From: HKCCE3408 sp039183205
GTDB taxonomy: Bacteria > Pseudomonadota > Alphaproteobacteria > Rhodobacterales > Rhodobacteraceae
Length of the DNA stretch: 64,000 nucleotides
Reading direction: 5' to 3'
Assembly: GCA_039183205.1 (NCBI GenBank)
Contig: JBCDBR010000013.1
Coordinates: 1-64,000 of the forward strand
Each line of letters opens with the position of its first letter. Position 1 is the first letter of the stretch. The notes under the pieces are model-generated. The model was not told where the DNA came from. It worked only from the letters and a program-made list of their open reading frames with translations, and searched no databases. Positions 56,952 through 64,000 of this stretch are shown here, one piece after another. The position numbers were made by a program, and so were the translations under genes.

Positions 56952-58328
56952 TCATTGCCCCGGCCGGTGCTCCAACAAATGCGCCACCGAAGCTGCGTAA
57001 AAGGCGGTGAGGCTTTCGCCTTTGGGGGCGAGGGTAAGGGTGCCTTGGGTCTCGGTGAGGAGCCGGCGTTCGATGAGGGCGCGGAGGCCGGCCTCGACGG
57101 TATAGTCGAGGTCGTCGCGGGGGATGTAGATCGTGGTGCTGGTGTCGCGTGCGGTCTCCACCGCCCGGCTCACAAAGGCGCGGAGGGCGTCGCGGGTCTG
57201 GTGACCAGAGGCGAGGCCGAAGCATACGAGGGGGACCGGGGTGACGGGCATGACGGCGGCGATGCGGCGCATGAGTTCGCTGCCCAGTTCGGCAGGTGGG
57301 TCAGAGCGCTTTGTGCCCAGGAACGCGGTGAGCGACAGGGGCGCGCCGAAGCTCACCGCCGCATATCCATAGCGATGAAACCGGCCAGTTAGGCGGTGCC
57401 AAACCTGGCGCCTGAGATAGCGCAGGATGGGTTTGAGTGAGAAGCGATAGCGGCGCGTGCCTTTCTCGGCCGCTTCGATCAGTACCCGATCCTCCATGAC
57501 GCGATCGTAATTCAGCGCAACAGGTACAAACACGACATCGCGGCTTTGGCCGGGCGTAAAGCCATCAAGGATATAAGAGATCAAGCCAAGCTTTGGCGTT
57601 CCGAGATGGCCGGTTTGGCTCAAACGACCTTCCGGGAACACCGCTTGGGTCACGCCAGCCTCGGTTGCCATCTGCACGTAGCGCGCAAGGACTTTGCGGT
57701 AGAGTGCGTTATTGTGCTGGCGGCGAATGAAAAAACCGCCCAAGGCCCGCACCAATTGCCGCAGCGGCCACACCCGCGCCCATTCGCCCACTGCATAGGC
57801 CAAGGCAGATCGTTCCGCGACCAGCCAGGTGACCAGCACGTAATCCATGTTCGATCTGTGGTTCATTACAAAGACGACCGTGGCGTCAGGATCGATACCC
57901 TCAAGTGCGGCCTCATTGCCTTGGGCAAGTCGCACGCGAAACAGCGATTGGCTCAGGATGCGCGCGGCCCGGATGGCAAAGCTGAAATAGGCAAAGGCTG
58001 AAAAGCCCGGCACGATCTCGCGCGCATACCTTTCGGCTTGTTCCGCCGCGACATCAACGGGCATGCCGGTGTCCGCCGCAAACGCAGCGATCGCCTGGTT
58101 CACCTCAGGGTCAAAGATAAGCCGGCGAATGGTGTCGCTCCGCCGCGCAAGCTTAAACGGCTGGATCGGAACCTTGAGCCGTTCATTGAGCTGCGCCACC
58201 GCGCGTTCAAGGCGGCGACGAAAGTACCACCGCACCGAGGGGAACAAGAAATGCGACGCGAAGGTCACCGTGGCGAAGGCCACAATCAAGGCAAAGAGCC
58301 ATACCGGAAGTTCGATGCTTTGAAACAT
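56952..58328 (-). CDS. PlsB-like glycerol-3-phosphate acyltransferase
   Basis: A 458-residue membrane-bound acyltransferase. It has an N-terminal membrane helix (about residues 7-27), then the PlsC/PlsB-type domain with motif I NHRSNMDYV (His and Asp catalytic pair), motif III FPEGRLS and a GLISYILDG segment. This is the core of PlsB without the N- and C-terminal extensions of the 807-residue E. coli enzyme, so its acyl donor and acceptor are not certain. ATG 58328 begins the membrane helix. It lies between ccr and ecm on the minus strand. Confidence 0.87.
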   Translation of the reverse strand: MFQSIELPVWLFALIVAFATVTFASHFLFPSVRWYFRRRLERAVAQLNERLKVPIQPFKLARRSDTIRRLIFDPEVNQAIAAFAADTGMPVDVAAEQAERYAREIVPGFSAFAYFSFAIRAARILSQSLFRVRLAQGNEAALEGIDPDATVVFVMNHRSNMDYVLVTWLVAERSALAYAVGEWARVWPLRQLVRALGGFFIRRQHNNALYRKVLARYVQMATEAGVTQAVFPEGRLSQTGHLGTPKLGLISYILDGFTPGQSRDVVFVPVALNYDRVMEDRVLIEAAEKGTRRYRFSLKPILRYLRRQVWHRLTGRFHRYGYAAVSFGAPLSLTAFLGTKRSDPPAELGSELMRRIAAVMPVTPVPLVCFGLASGHQTRDALRAFVSRAVETARDTSTTIYIPRDDLDYTVEAGLRALIERRLLTETQGTLTLAPKGESLTAFYAASVAHLLEHRPGQ

Positions 58329-58390
58329 GCCCGTCCAGCATTGCCGCGCGCACACGCGTTTGGGAAGTGGAATCGGGTTAGGATAGCGCG

Positions 58391-58780
58391 ATGTATGCGG
58401 ACGATTCCTTTTTTACGCTGAGCGGTGCGGGGCAGGTTGGGCTGGTTTTGCTATCCTCCCTCTTCGCGGTCGTTATGCTGTTGTTGGCCCGCGCGCTGGT
58501 GCGGTTGCCCGTCGCCCTGCGCCTTATTGGCTGGTTGGCCTTGCTGGTGGCCTTCATATCCATCTCGCCTCAGGGCTATTATTTGTACTACCGGGTCATC
58601 ATCGATGGGTTGCCGGCGCAATGGGTTTTGCAACCGCCGCTCGATGCCCCTGAACTGCTGCGCTATCTGACATTTACGGGCCGAACGACACTGTCTGCGC
58701 ACAGTGTCGGGCTTTTGGGTTGGGCGATGCTGGCAGTGGCGTTCCTGCCGACACGCCACCGCACCACCACCAAATCCTAG
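58391..58780 (+). CDS. Integral membrane protein of unknown function
   Basis: A 129-residue protein with three or four hydrophobic segments (about residues 14-35, 40-60, 100-120) and an extracellular-looking stretch between them (YYRVIIDGLPAQWVLQPPLDAPELLRY in parts). No family is recognised. It is divergent from the acyltransferase gene (63-base gap) and lies 147 bases upstream of ecm on the same strand, so co-transcription with ecm is possible. Confidence 0.75.
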   Translation: MYADDSFFTLSGAGQVGLVLLSSLFAVVMLLLARALVRLPVALRLIGWLALLVAFISISPQGYYLYYRVIIDGLPAQWVLQPPLDAPELLRYLTFTGRTTLSAHSVGLLGWAMLAVAFLPTRHRTTTKS

Positions 58781-58900
58781 CGCCTTGGGGCCGGTGAGAA
58801 TGGGCGCGATAAGCGTGGAATTGGCAACACACTTTTGACGGGCATTTCGCTGCGTCGCGGCGAATTGACAAGGTCATAAAATTCTGAATATGAAGTCCAA

Positions 58901-58920
58901 AGTGAATTTTTATTGCGGGG
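58901..58920 (+). promoter_or_regulatory. Copy 2 of the 20-bp motif shared by ccr and ecm upstream regions
   Basis: AGTGAAWTTTTATTGCGRGG with T and G at the variable positions. It ends 7 bases before the ecm start and its GGGG overlaps the likely ribosome binding site, so a protein bound here, or an RNA-level factor, could block translation or transcription of ecm. See copy 1 at 56402-56421. Confidence 0.45.
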
Positions 58921-58927
58921 ATGTGTA

Positions 58928-60889
58928 ATGGTCGAACGTGACCGCCCTTGGATCATTCGAACCTATGCCGGACATTCCACAGCCGCGGCGTCCAATGCGC
59001 TTTACCGCGGGAATTTGGCAAAGGGGCAGACCGGCCTGAGTGTCGCCTTCGACCTGCCGACGCAAACCGGCTATGACAGCGATCACGAGTTGGCGCGCGG
59101 TGAGGTCGGCAAAGTTGGCGTGCCGATTTGTCATTTGGGCGATATGCGCACGCTTTTTGATCAAATTCCGCTGGATCAAATGAACACGTCCATGACGATC
59201 AACGCGACGGCGCCGTGGTTGCTCGCGCTATATATCGCGGTCGCGGAGGAACAGGGTGTTACTGTCGCCAATTTGCAAGGCACCGTGCAAAACGATTTGG
59301 TCAAGGAATACCTGTCCCGGGGCACGTATATCTGCCCGCCAGAGCCGTCGATCAAACTGATCGCGGATGTGGCGGAGTATTGCTTTGAGCACCTGCCGAA
59401 ATGGAACCCAATGAATGTGTGTTCCTATCATTTGCAGGAGGCGGGCGCCACGCCCGAGCAGGAACTGGCTTTTGCCCTGGCAACGGCGACGGCGGTTTTG
59501 GACGAATTGCGCCCGCGCGTCCCGGCAGAGGACTTTCCCGGCGTGGTCGGGCGTATTTCGTTTTTCGTCAATGCCGGCATTCGTTTCGTCACGGAAATGT
59601 GCAAGATGCGCGCCTTCGTCGATCTTTGGGATGAGATTTGTGAAAGCAGATATGGCGTCACCGATCCCCGATTGCGGCGGTTTCGGTATGGCGTCCAAGT
59701 CAATTCCTTGGGTTTGACGGAGCAGCAGCCGGAGAACAACGTTTATCGCATCTTGATCGAGATGTTGGCCGTGACCTTGTCGAAGAAGGCGCGGGCGCGC
59801 GCGGTGCAATTACCGGCTTGGAATGAGGCGCTCGGTTTGCCGCGGCCTTGGGATCAGCAATGGTCCATGCGAATGCAGCAAATCTTGGCCTATGAAACGG
59901 ACCTTTTGGACTACGGCGACCTATTTGACGGAAACCCGGTCGTGGATGGCAAAGTCGAAACGCTCAAAGCGGGCGCGCGGGCTGAGCTGTCGCGCATTGA
60001 AAGCATGGGCGGCGCGCTCAAGAATATTTCGTATATGAAGACGCGGCTGGTGGAAGCAAATGGCGCGCGTGTCTCGCGGATCGAGGCGGGCGACACGGTG
60101 GTGGTTGGCGTAAACAAATACACGTCGTCGGAGCCGTCGCCGTTGCTGGGGACCGATGGTGGGATTTTGACGGTCGACCCGTCAGTCGAGGCGGATCAAA
60201 TCGATCAGCTTAAGAATTGGAGGCTGATGCGCAACGGTGCTGCGGTCTCTGAGGCCTTGGCAGCGCTGCGACGCGCGGCGCAAGAAGGTCGGAACATCAT
60301 GCCCGCCTCTGTCGTGGCGGCCAAAGCTGGCGTCACAACCGGGGAATGGTCCGACGTGATGCGCGACGTGCACGGCCAATATCGTGGCCCGACCGGCGTA
60401 TCACTGGCGGTTTCCAATCGCACAGAGGGGCTCGACGAACTGCGCGCGGCCGTCGATGCCGTCAGTGACCGGCTGGGCCGGAGGCTTAATGTGCTGATTG
60501 GCAAACCCGGGCTTGATGGGCATTCCAACGGCGCTGAACAAATCGCGTGTCGCGCCCGCGATTGCGGAATGCAGATCGAATACCAGGGTATTCGACTAAC
60601 CCCGACAGAGATTGTCGCCGCAGCCCTCGACAACAGGCCTCACGTTATCGGTCTGTCGATCCTTTCGGGAAGTCACGTACCGCTTATTACGCAAATGTTG
60701 GTGGAACTGCGCGCATCGGGCCTTGCCGATATACCCGTGATCGTGGGTGGAATTATTCCCGACGAGGATGCCGAGACGTTGAAAGCAGAAGGCGTCGCCG
60801 CGGTTTACACACCCAAGGATTTCGAATTGAATCGCATCATGCACGATATCGTAAATCTTGCCGATACGGCGCAAATTGCGGCCCAATAA
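58928..60889 (+). CDS. ecm: Ethylmalonyl-CoA mutase
   Basis: Coenzyme B12-dependent mutase converting ethylmalonyl-CoA to methylsuccinyl-CoA, specific to the ethylmalonyl-CoA pathway. The 653-residue protein starts VERDRPWIIRTYAGHSTAAASNALYR in family style. It has the substrate TIM barrel (LSVAFDLPTQTGYDSDH, MNTSMTINATAPW) and a C-terminal B12-binding domain with the base-off motif DGHSNG near residue 530 and SILSGSH. The length (about 660) and the single chain distinguish Ecm from heterodimeric or larger methylmalonyl-CoA mutases. The same window encodes Ccr. Confidence 0.95.
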   Translation: MVERDRPWIIRTYAGHSTAAASNALYRGNLAKGQTGLSVAFDLPTQTGYDSDHELARGEVGKVGVPICHLGDMRTLFDQIPLDQMNTSMTINATAPWLLALYIAVAEEQGVTVANLQGTVQNDLVKEYLSRGTYICPPEPSIKLIADVAEYCFEHLPKWNPMNVCSYHLQEAGATPEQELAFALATATAVLDELRPRVPAEDFPGVVGRISFFVNAGIRFVTEMCKMRAFVDLWDEICESRYGVTDPRLRRFRYGVQVNSLGLTEQQPENNVYRILIEMLAVTLSKKARARAVQLPAWNEALGLPRPWDQQWSMRMQQILAYETDLLDYGDLFDGNPVVDGKVETLKAGARAELSRIESMGGALKNISYMKTRLVEANGARVSRIEAGDTVVVGVNKYTSSEPSPLLGTDGGILTVDPSVEADQIDQLKNWRLMRNGAAVSEALAALRRAAQEGRNIMPASVVAAKAGVTTGEWSDVMRDVHGQYRGPTGVSLAVSNRTEGLDELRAAVDAVSDRLGRRLNVLIGKPGLDGHSNGAEQIACRARDCGMQIEYQGIRLTPTEIVAAALDNRPHVIGLSILSGSHVPLITQMLVELRASGLADIPVIVGGIIPDEDAETLKAEGVAAVYTPKDFELNRIMHDIVNLADTAQIAAQ

Positions 60890-61021
60890 TTCCCAAATTC
60901 AGAAATCCAAAATCTGTCCAAAAAGACTAGTTTTCAAACGCGTCTTAATAAGGCATGAAAGCACCATAAATGGCAGAAGCATGTTAGGGCTACGGCCTTG
61001 GCCAACAAACGGATGACGAAG

Positions 61022-61339
61022 ATGGCAAAAATTAATCTCGAAAAGATGTCACGAGAGGAATTGGTCAGTTTGCAAAAGTCGGTAGAGGAAGCACTGAAGG
61101 CGTCGGAGCGCCAGGCCAAAAAAAATGCCTTGGCAGCGGCGCAGAAAGCAGCGGCCGAACACGGTTTTACGCTGGAAGAGGTCTTGTCCGGTAAACGTGG
61201 TGCCCCAGGACCGAAATCTGTACCGAAATACGCCAATCCCGACGATCCAAGCCAAACCTGGACGGGGCGCGGCCGGCAACCGAAATGGGTCAAGTCGGCG
61301 CTAGCGGCAGGTAAGTCGCTGGATCAAATGACCATTTAG
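61022..61339 (+). CDS. H-NS family histone-like protein (HvrA-like)
   Basis: A 105-residue nucleoid-associated regulator. The N-terminal half is a coiled coil for oligomerisation (MAKINLEKMSREELVSLQKSV, EEALKASERQAKK). The C-terminal DNA-binding domain has the H-NS core YANPDDPSQTWTGRGRQPKWV, with the GRGRQP AT-hook-like loop. In Rhodobacter, HvrA-like proteins influence photosynthesis and respiratory genes. ATG 61022 is used; ATG 61013 is also in frame. It appears monocistronic, with a strong hairpin 40 bases downstream. Confidence 0.92.
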   Translation: MAKINLEKMSREELVSLQKSVEEALKASERQAKKNALAAAQKAAAEHGFTLEEVLSGKRGAPGPKSVPKYANPDDPSQTWTGRGRQPKWVKSALAAGKSLDQMTI

Positions 61340-61667
61340 TCGGCTATTCGAATTTCGAAGCTGGAATTTTTGTGGTTGGCTTTCGGGTGCTTAAGCATCC
61401 GAAAGCTATACCTATTTTAAAGAAAACTTCGCCCGATCGCGTGCCAAATTGATTTTGTGCTAGGTTATCGGCAGTGGAATCCCCCGCATGCGCTGCATGG
61501 CTTTCCAACGACGATCGTCTCGACATGTCAATCGGTGACTGCAAGTGACATGGCCCAATGTTGAACCCCCGGCCAGACGACCCCAATGCCGTTGAACTGA
61601 CATTTCGTAGTTTCGAAACCTTAATCCCTCAGGCACAATCGTCTTGGGCTAACCAACGGGGACAGTC
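61340..61667 (+). other. Gene-free region with hairpin, upstream of deoD
   Basis: A 12-bp hairpin GCTTTCGGGTGC-TTAA-GCATCCGAAAGC occupies 61379-61406 (one G-U pair) and is followed by TATACCTATTTT, so it may end the H-NS-like transcript. Further right, CATGTCA (61524-61530) and TGACATG (61546-61552) form a perfect inverted repeat that could be an operator for deoD. I see no protein gene. Confidence 0.5.
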
Positions 61668-62372
61668 ATGACGATCCATATTGGCGCCGCGCCTGGCGAC
61701 ATCGCCGAAACAGTCTTGATGCCGGGCGACCCGCTTCGAGCAAAATGGGCGGCAGAGACGTTTTTGAACGATCCGGTCTGTGTCAACGAAGTGCGCGGGA
61801 TGCTGGGCTTTACCGGCACGTGGCGCGGTCACAAGGTCACGATCCACGGATCGGGAATGGGGATGCCGAGCTTGTCGATCTATGCCAACGAACTCATCCG
61901 GGATTATGGCGCCAAGACCCTGATCCGCATCGGCAGCGCCGGGGGTATGCAGCCGCAGGTCAAGCTGCGTGATGTCGTTTTGGCGATGACCTCATCGACC
62001 ATGTCGACCCCGTCGCGAGGCATTTTTCGCGAACTAAGCTACGCGCCTTGCGCCGATTTCGATCTGCTCAGTGCCGCGCATCGCGCGGCCGTTGCGAAGG
62101 GCCTGACGCCGCATGTCGGCGGCATTTATTCTTCCGATGTGTTCTATGACGAGCGGCCCGATTTAAACGAACAAATGGTGCGGCATGGGATATTGGCGGT
62201 CGAAATGGAGGCGGCCGAGCTTTATACGCTGGCCGCCCGCTATGGATGCCGCGCGCTGGCGGTTCTGACGATATCCGACCATTTGCAGACCGGCGAAGCA
62301 TTGCCGGCCGAGGACCGACAATCCAGCTTTTCGGACATGGTCGGCGTCGCGCTTGAGGCCGCCTTTCACTAG
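61668..62372 (+). CDS. deoD: Purine-nucleoside phosphorylase DeoD
   Basis: Hexameric PNP that splits purine (deoxy)nucleosides with phosphate. The 234-residue protein shows the phosphate-binding GDPLRAKWAAE, GSGMGMPSLSIYANELI, RIGSAGGMQ and the substrate motif VEMEAAELYTLAARY, with the catalytic Asp in LTISDHLQTGE. Length equals that of E. coli DeoD (239). Deoxyribose-1-phosphate made here can feed DeoC (51361-52359) after isomerisation. GGGGAC precedes the ATG. Confidence 0.96.
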   Translation: MTIHIGAAPGDIAETVLMPGDPLRAKWAAETFLNDPVCVNEVRGMLGFTGTWRGHKVTIHGSGMGMPSLSIYANELIRDYGAKTLIRIGSAGGMQPQVKLRDVVLAMTSSTMSTPSRGIFRELSYAPCADFDLLSAAHRAAVAKGLTPHVGGIYSSDVFYDERPDLNEQMVRHGILAVEMEAAELYTLAARYGCRALAVLTISDHLQTGEALPAEDRQSSFSDMVGVALEAAFH

Positions 62373-62407
62373 CCCGCCAGATGGTGCGATACCGGTGTTA
62401 AGCGGCC

Positions 62408-63580
62408 CTAGATCAGGACAACGTCGAGCGGGGGAAATCCGTTAAACCCGACCGAGCTATAGCTTGAGGTATATGCCCCGGCATTGCGGATAATGACGCG
62501 GTCGCCAGCGCGAAGGCCAAGCGGCATTTGAACCGGTCGCTGTTCGTAAAGAACATCGGCGCTATCGCAGGATGGGCCGGCAACGATGCATGGGCCGGTC
62601 TCCTCGTGGTCACGCTCGGTCAAGAACTGGTACCGGATCGCCTCGTCGATTGTTTCGGCCAGGCCAGAGAACTTCCCGATATCGAGATACACCCATCGAT
62701 GCAGATCATTTTCGGATTTTTGCGCGACAAGCAGGATTTCGGCGGCGATGGCGCCGGCTTCGGCGACCAGGCCGCGGCCGGGTTCGGCCATGATATGCGG
62801 CACGTCGCCAAACCGATCCGCGATCCGTGCCATAACGGAGGCGGCATAAACGGTCGGTTCGGTGATCGCGTCGCCGTAATATGCGGGAAAGCCGCCCCCG
62901 ATATTGAGCACGCTGAGGTCAAATCCAGCGCCTTTCGCCGCGTGCCAAAGGCCGGCGACTTCGTCCAACGTGTCGTCCCACATCGCCGGATCGCGGGTCT
63001 GAGAGCCGACATGAAACGACAGCCCGACGGGCTTTAGGCCGCGCGTTTGCGCGTGGCTGAGCAGCGGCAGAACGTTTTCCCGGCTGGTGCCAAACTTGCG
63101 CGTCAACGGCCAGTCAGCGCCCGAGGCATCGACGATCAGACGGATGTAAACCGCTGCGCCGGGCGCGTGTTCTGCGATCTTGTCAAGCTCCTCCACAGCA
63201 TCGGCCGCGTAGAGCGTCACACCTGCCTTATGTGCAAATGCAATGTCGCGCGCGCGCTTAACCGTATTGCCAAAGGAAATGCTGTCCGGCTTGGCACCCT
63301 GCGCCAGGCAGAGCTCTATTTCCCCGCGGCTGGCGGCATCGAAATGCGCCCCGAGCGCAACCAGACGTCGGATGATAGCCGGGTGCGGGTTCGCCTTTAC
63401 CGCATAATGGATATTGGCCCGCCCGAGCCCTGTACGAAGCGCGCGAAACTGGCTTTCGACCCGGTCGATGTCGAGCACCAGCGTCGGCTGATCGAAATGC
63501 GTGTTTCGGATATGGTTTTCGACACGGGACAGGCCGTCAACGGCATGCCCCGCCCCGAACTCGGCGTGGGTTACAAGCAT
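62408..63580 (-). CDS. Type III PLP-dependent ornithine/lysine decarboxylase
   Basis: Eukaryotic-type (alanine racemase fold) decarboxylase making putrescine or cadaverine. The 390-residue protein has the PLP lysine in YAVKANPHP (Lys62), the glycine loop GGGFPAYYGD, EPGRGLVAEAG, and the active-site Cys-Asp in PSCDSADVLY. Ornithine and lysine specificity cannot be separated reliably by sequence reading. GGAG stands 6 bases before ATG 63580; the ATG at 63592 contains that GGAG and is therefore not used. It converges on deoD with no visible terminator between them. Confidence 0.93.
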   Translation of the reverse strand: MLVTHAEFGAGHAVDGLSRVENHIRNTHFDQPTLVLDIDRVESQFRALRTGLGRANIHYAVKANPHPAIIRRLVALGAHFDAASRGEIELCLAQGAKPDSISFGNTVKRARDIAFAHKAGVTLYAADAVEELDKIAEHAPGAAVYIRLIVDASGADWPLTRKFGTSRENVLPLLSHAQTRGLKPVGLSFHVGSQTRDPAMWDDTLDEVAGLWHAAKGAGFDLSVLNIGGGFPAYYGDAITEPTVYAASVMARIADRFGDVPHIMAEPGRGLVAEAGAIAAEILLVAQKSENDLHRWVYLDIGKFSGLAETIDEAIRYQFLTERDHEETGPCIVAGPSCDSADVLYEQRPVQMPLGLRAGDRVIIRNAGAYTSSYSSVGFNGFPPLDVVLI

Positions 63581-63905
63581 GGTCATCTCCATTCAGACCC
63601 GGCCATTCCGGGTCAAACCCGGCGCAGACCGCTCAGTTCCAAGGGAGACGTTACCGTCGCTACGTAACCGCGTGGGTGTTGAGCCCACCTCGACAGAGGC
63701 GCGTGCGTTGGCGTCTATGCCGGCGCATTTGGCGCAAACTGCGAGTCGTTTCAAGCCCTGATTTGCGCGCGGGACTGGGCGCCTGAATAATGTGTACGGA
63801 GGGCCGTAACCCGCCGTGCGCGTTCGGACAGGAACCCGCCAGGGCATACGGTGCGAATCCGCGGCAATTCCGATAGAATGGCTACATTCTCGGGAGGCAC
63901 ATTTC
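63581..63905. other. Intergenic region with a cobalamin-riboswitch-like core
   Basis: About 325 bases between the divergent decarboxylase gene and the last gene. ACGGTGCGAATCCG (63848-63861) followed by CGGC and, further on, TCCG resembles the P4 hairpin core of cobalamin riboswitches (GTGCGAAT loop), read toward the last gene. The other conserved pieces, notably the GCCACTG-type box, are not evident, so this may be chance or a degenerate element. GTGGG/CCCAC (63672-63688) forms a small hairpin. No tRNA fits. Confidence 0.3.
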
Positions 63906-64000
63906 ATGAACGATATGGATCATAATCGGAATTGGCTGATTGGCGCTGGCGTCGTTTCAGTCTTGATGCTGTTAATTTTCATGGCCGTTGAGGCGTCGGC
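63906..64000 (+). CDS. Start of a small membrane protein (3' partial)
   Basis: The first 31 codons of a gene cut by the window end. GGGAGG stands 8 bases before the ATG. The protein begins with a polar segment (MNDMDHNRNW) and then a membrane helix (LIGAGVVSVLMLLIFMAV), which suggests a single-pass or multi-pass inner-membrane protein. Its family cannot be determined from this part. Confidence 0.6.
   Translation, partial: MNDMDHNRNWLIGAGVVSVLMLLIFMAVEAS

Noticed and set aside
63660..63700. tRNA-like GTGGG-N7-CCCAC hairpin next to TAACCGC
   Set aside because: A 5-bp stem with a 7-base loop exists, but the loop lacks T33 or a TTC consensus on either strand, no matching acceptor arms lie 70-90 bases apart, and no D-arm is present.
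1..64000. CRISPR arrays, insertion sequences, integrases, prophage genes, rRNA
   Set aside because: No regularly spaced repeats, transposase or integrase domains, terminal inverted repeats or rRNA signatures were seen on either strand.

Overview
The window is about 60% GC and very densely coded. Gene content points to an alphaproteobacterium of the order Rhodobacterales (Rhodobacter/Roseobacter type). Markers are MipZ, a SAM/SAH riboswitch in front of metK, the atpI-B-E-b'-b operon kept apart from the F1 genes, crotonyl-CoA carboxylase/reductase with ethylmalonyl-CoA mutase, an H-NS/HvrA-like protein, DUF1523 and a CP4-like EPSP synthase. I see no rRNA, tRNA, CRISPR, insertion sequence or prophage; this looks like chromosomal backbone with accessory catabolic insertions.

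Layout. 0-2.6 kb: end of a glycolate oxidase operon (glcE, small membrane protein, glcF). 2.6-6.2 kb: secreted trypsin-like protease, hsp20 with a heat-shock promoter and a ROSE-like hairpin, an MFS permease and a glycosyltransferase-like protein. 6.3-12.9 kb: the miaB-phoH-ybeY-corC-lnt housekeeping run, then riboswitch-metK. 12.9-20 kb: DUF1330, a LysR regulator, trmB, aroA, a Gfa-like protein, cmk and rpsA, whose leader carries an intrinsic terminator. 20-28.6 kb (minus strand): ffh, five tandem GNAT acetyltransferases, chorismate mutase, rpsP, a 46-residue small protein, rimM, trmD, rplS, rpmE and mipZ. 28.8-32.1 kb: azoreductase and a divergent LysR regulator with an EamA exporter, then an ArsR regulator. 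32.3-35 kb: F0 genes of ATP synthase.

35-47.4 kb is the main accessory block. A tightly overlapping minus-strand operon encodes two peptide-type ABC permeases, a fused double ATPase, an aldehyde dehydrogenase, an alpha/beta hydrolase, a membrane protein, an SDR and a P1 (DmpA/NylC-type) hydrolase. The likely substrate-binding protein, a LysR regulator and clpS lie next to it. Together they look like an uptake and degradation route for an amide- or peptide-like compound. 47.6-53.2 kb: small proteins, DUF1523, a two-domain aldehyde dehydrogenase with deoC, and rpe. 53.5-60.9 kb: an FMO-like flavoprotein, ccr, a PlsB-like acyltransferase and ecm, giving two enzymes of the ethylmalonyl-CoA pathway for C2 assimilation. 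61-64 kb: an H-NS-like protein, deoD, an ornithine/lysine decarboxylase and the start of a small membrane protein cut by the window end.

The most notable regulatory observations are the RpoH promoter plus ROSE-like hairpin at hsp20, the riboswitch at metK, the terminator in the rpsA leader, an 18-of-20 sequence match between the ccr and ecm upstream regions, four 11-bp tandem repeats upstream of ccr, and paired repeats at three LysR genes. All identifications rest on reading the sequence and family knowledge; no database search was run.
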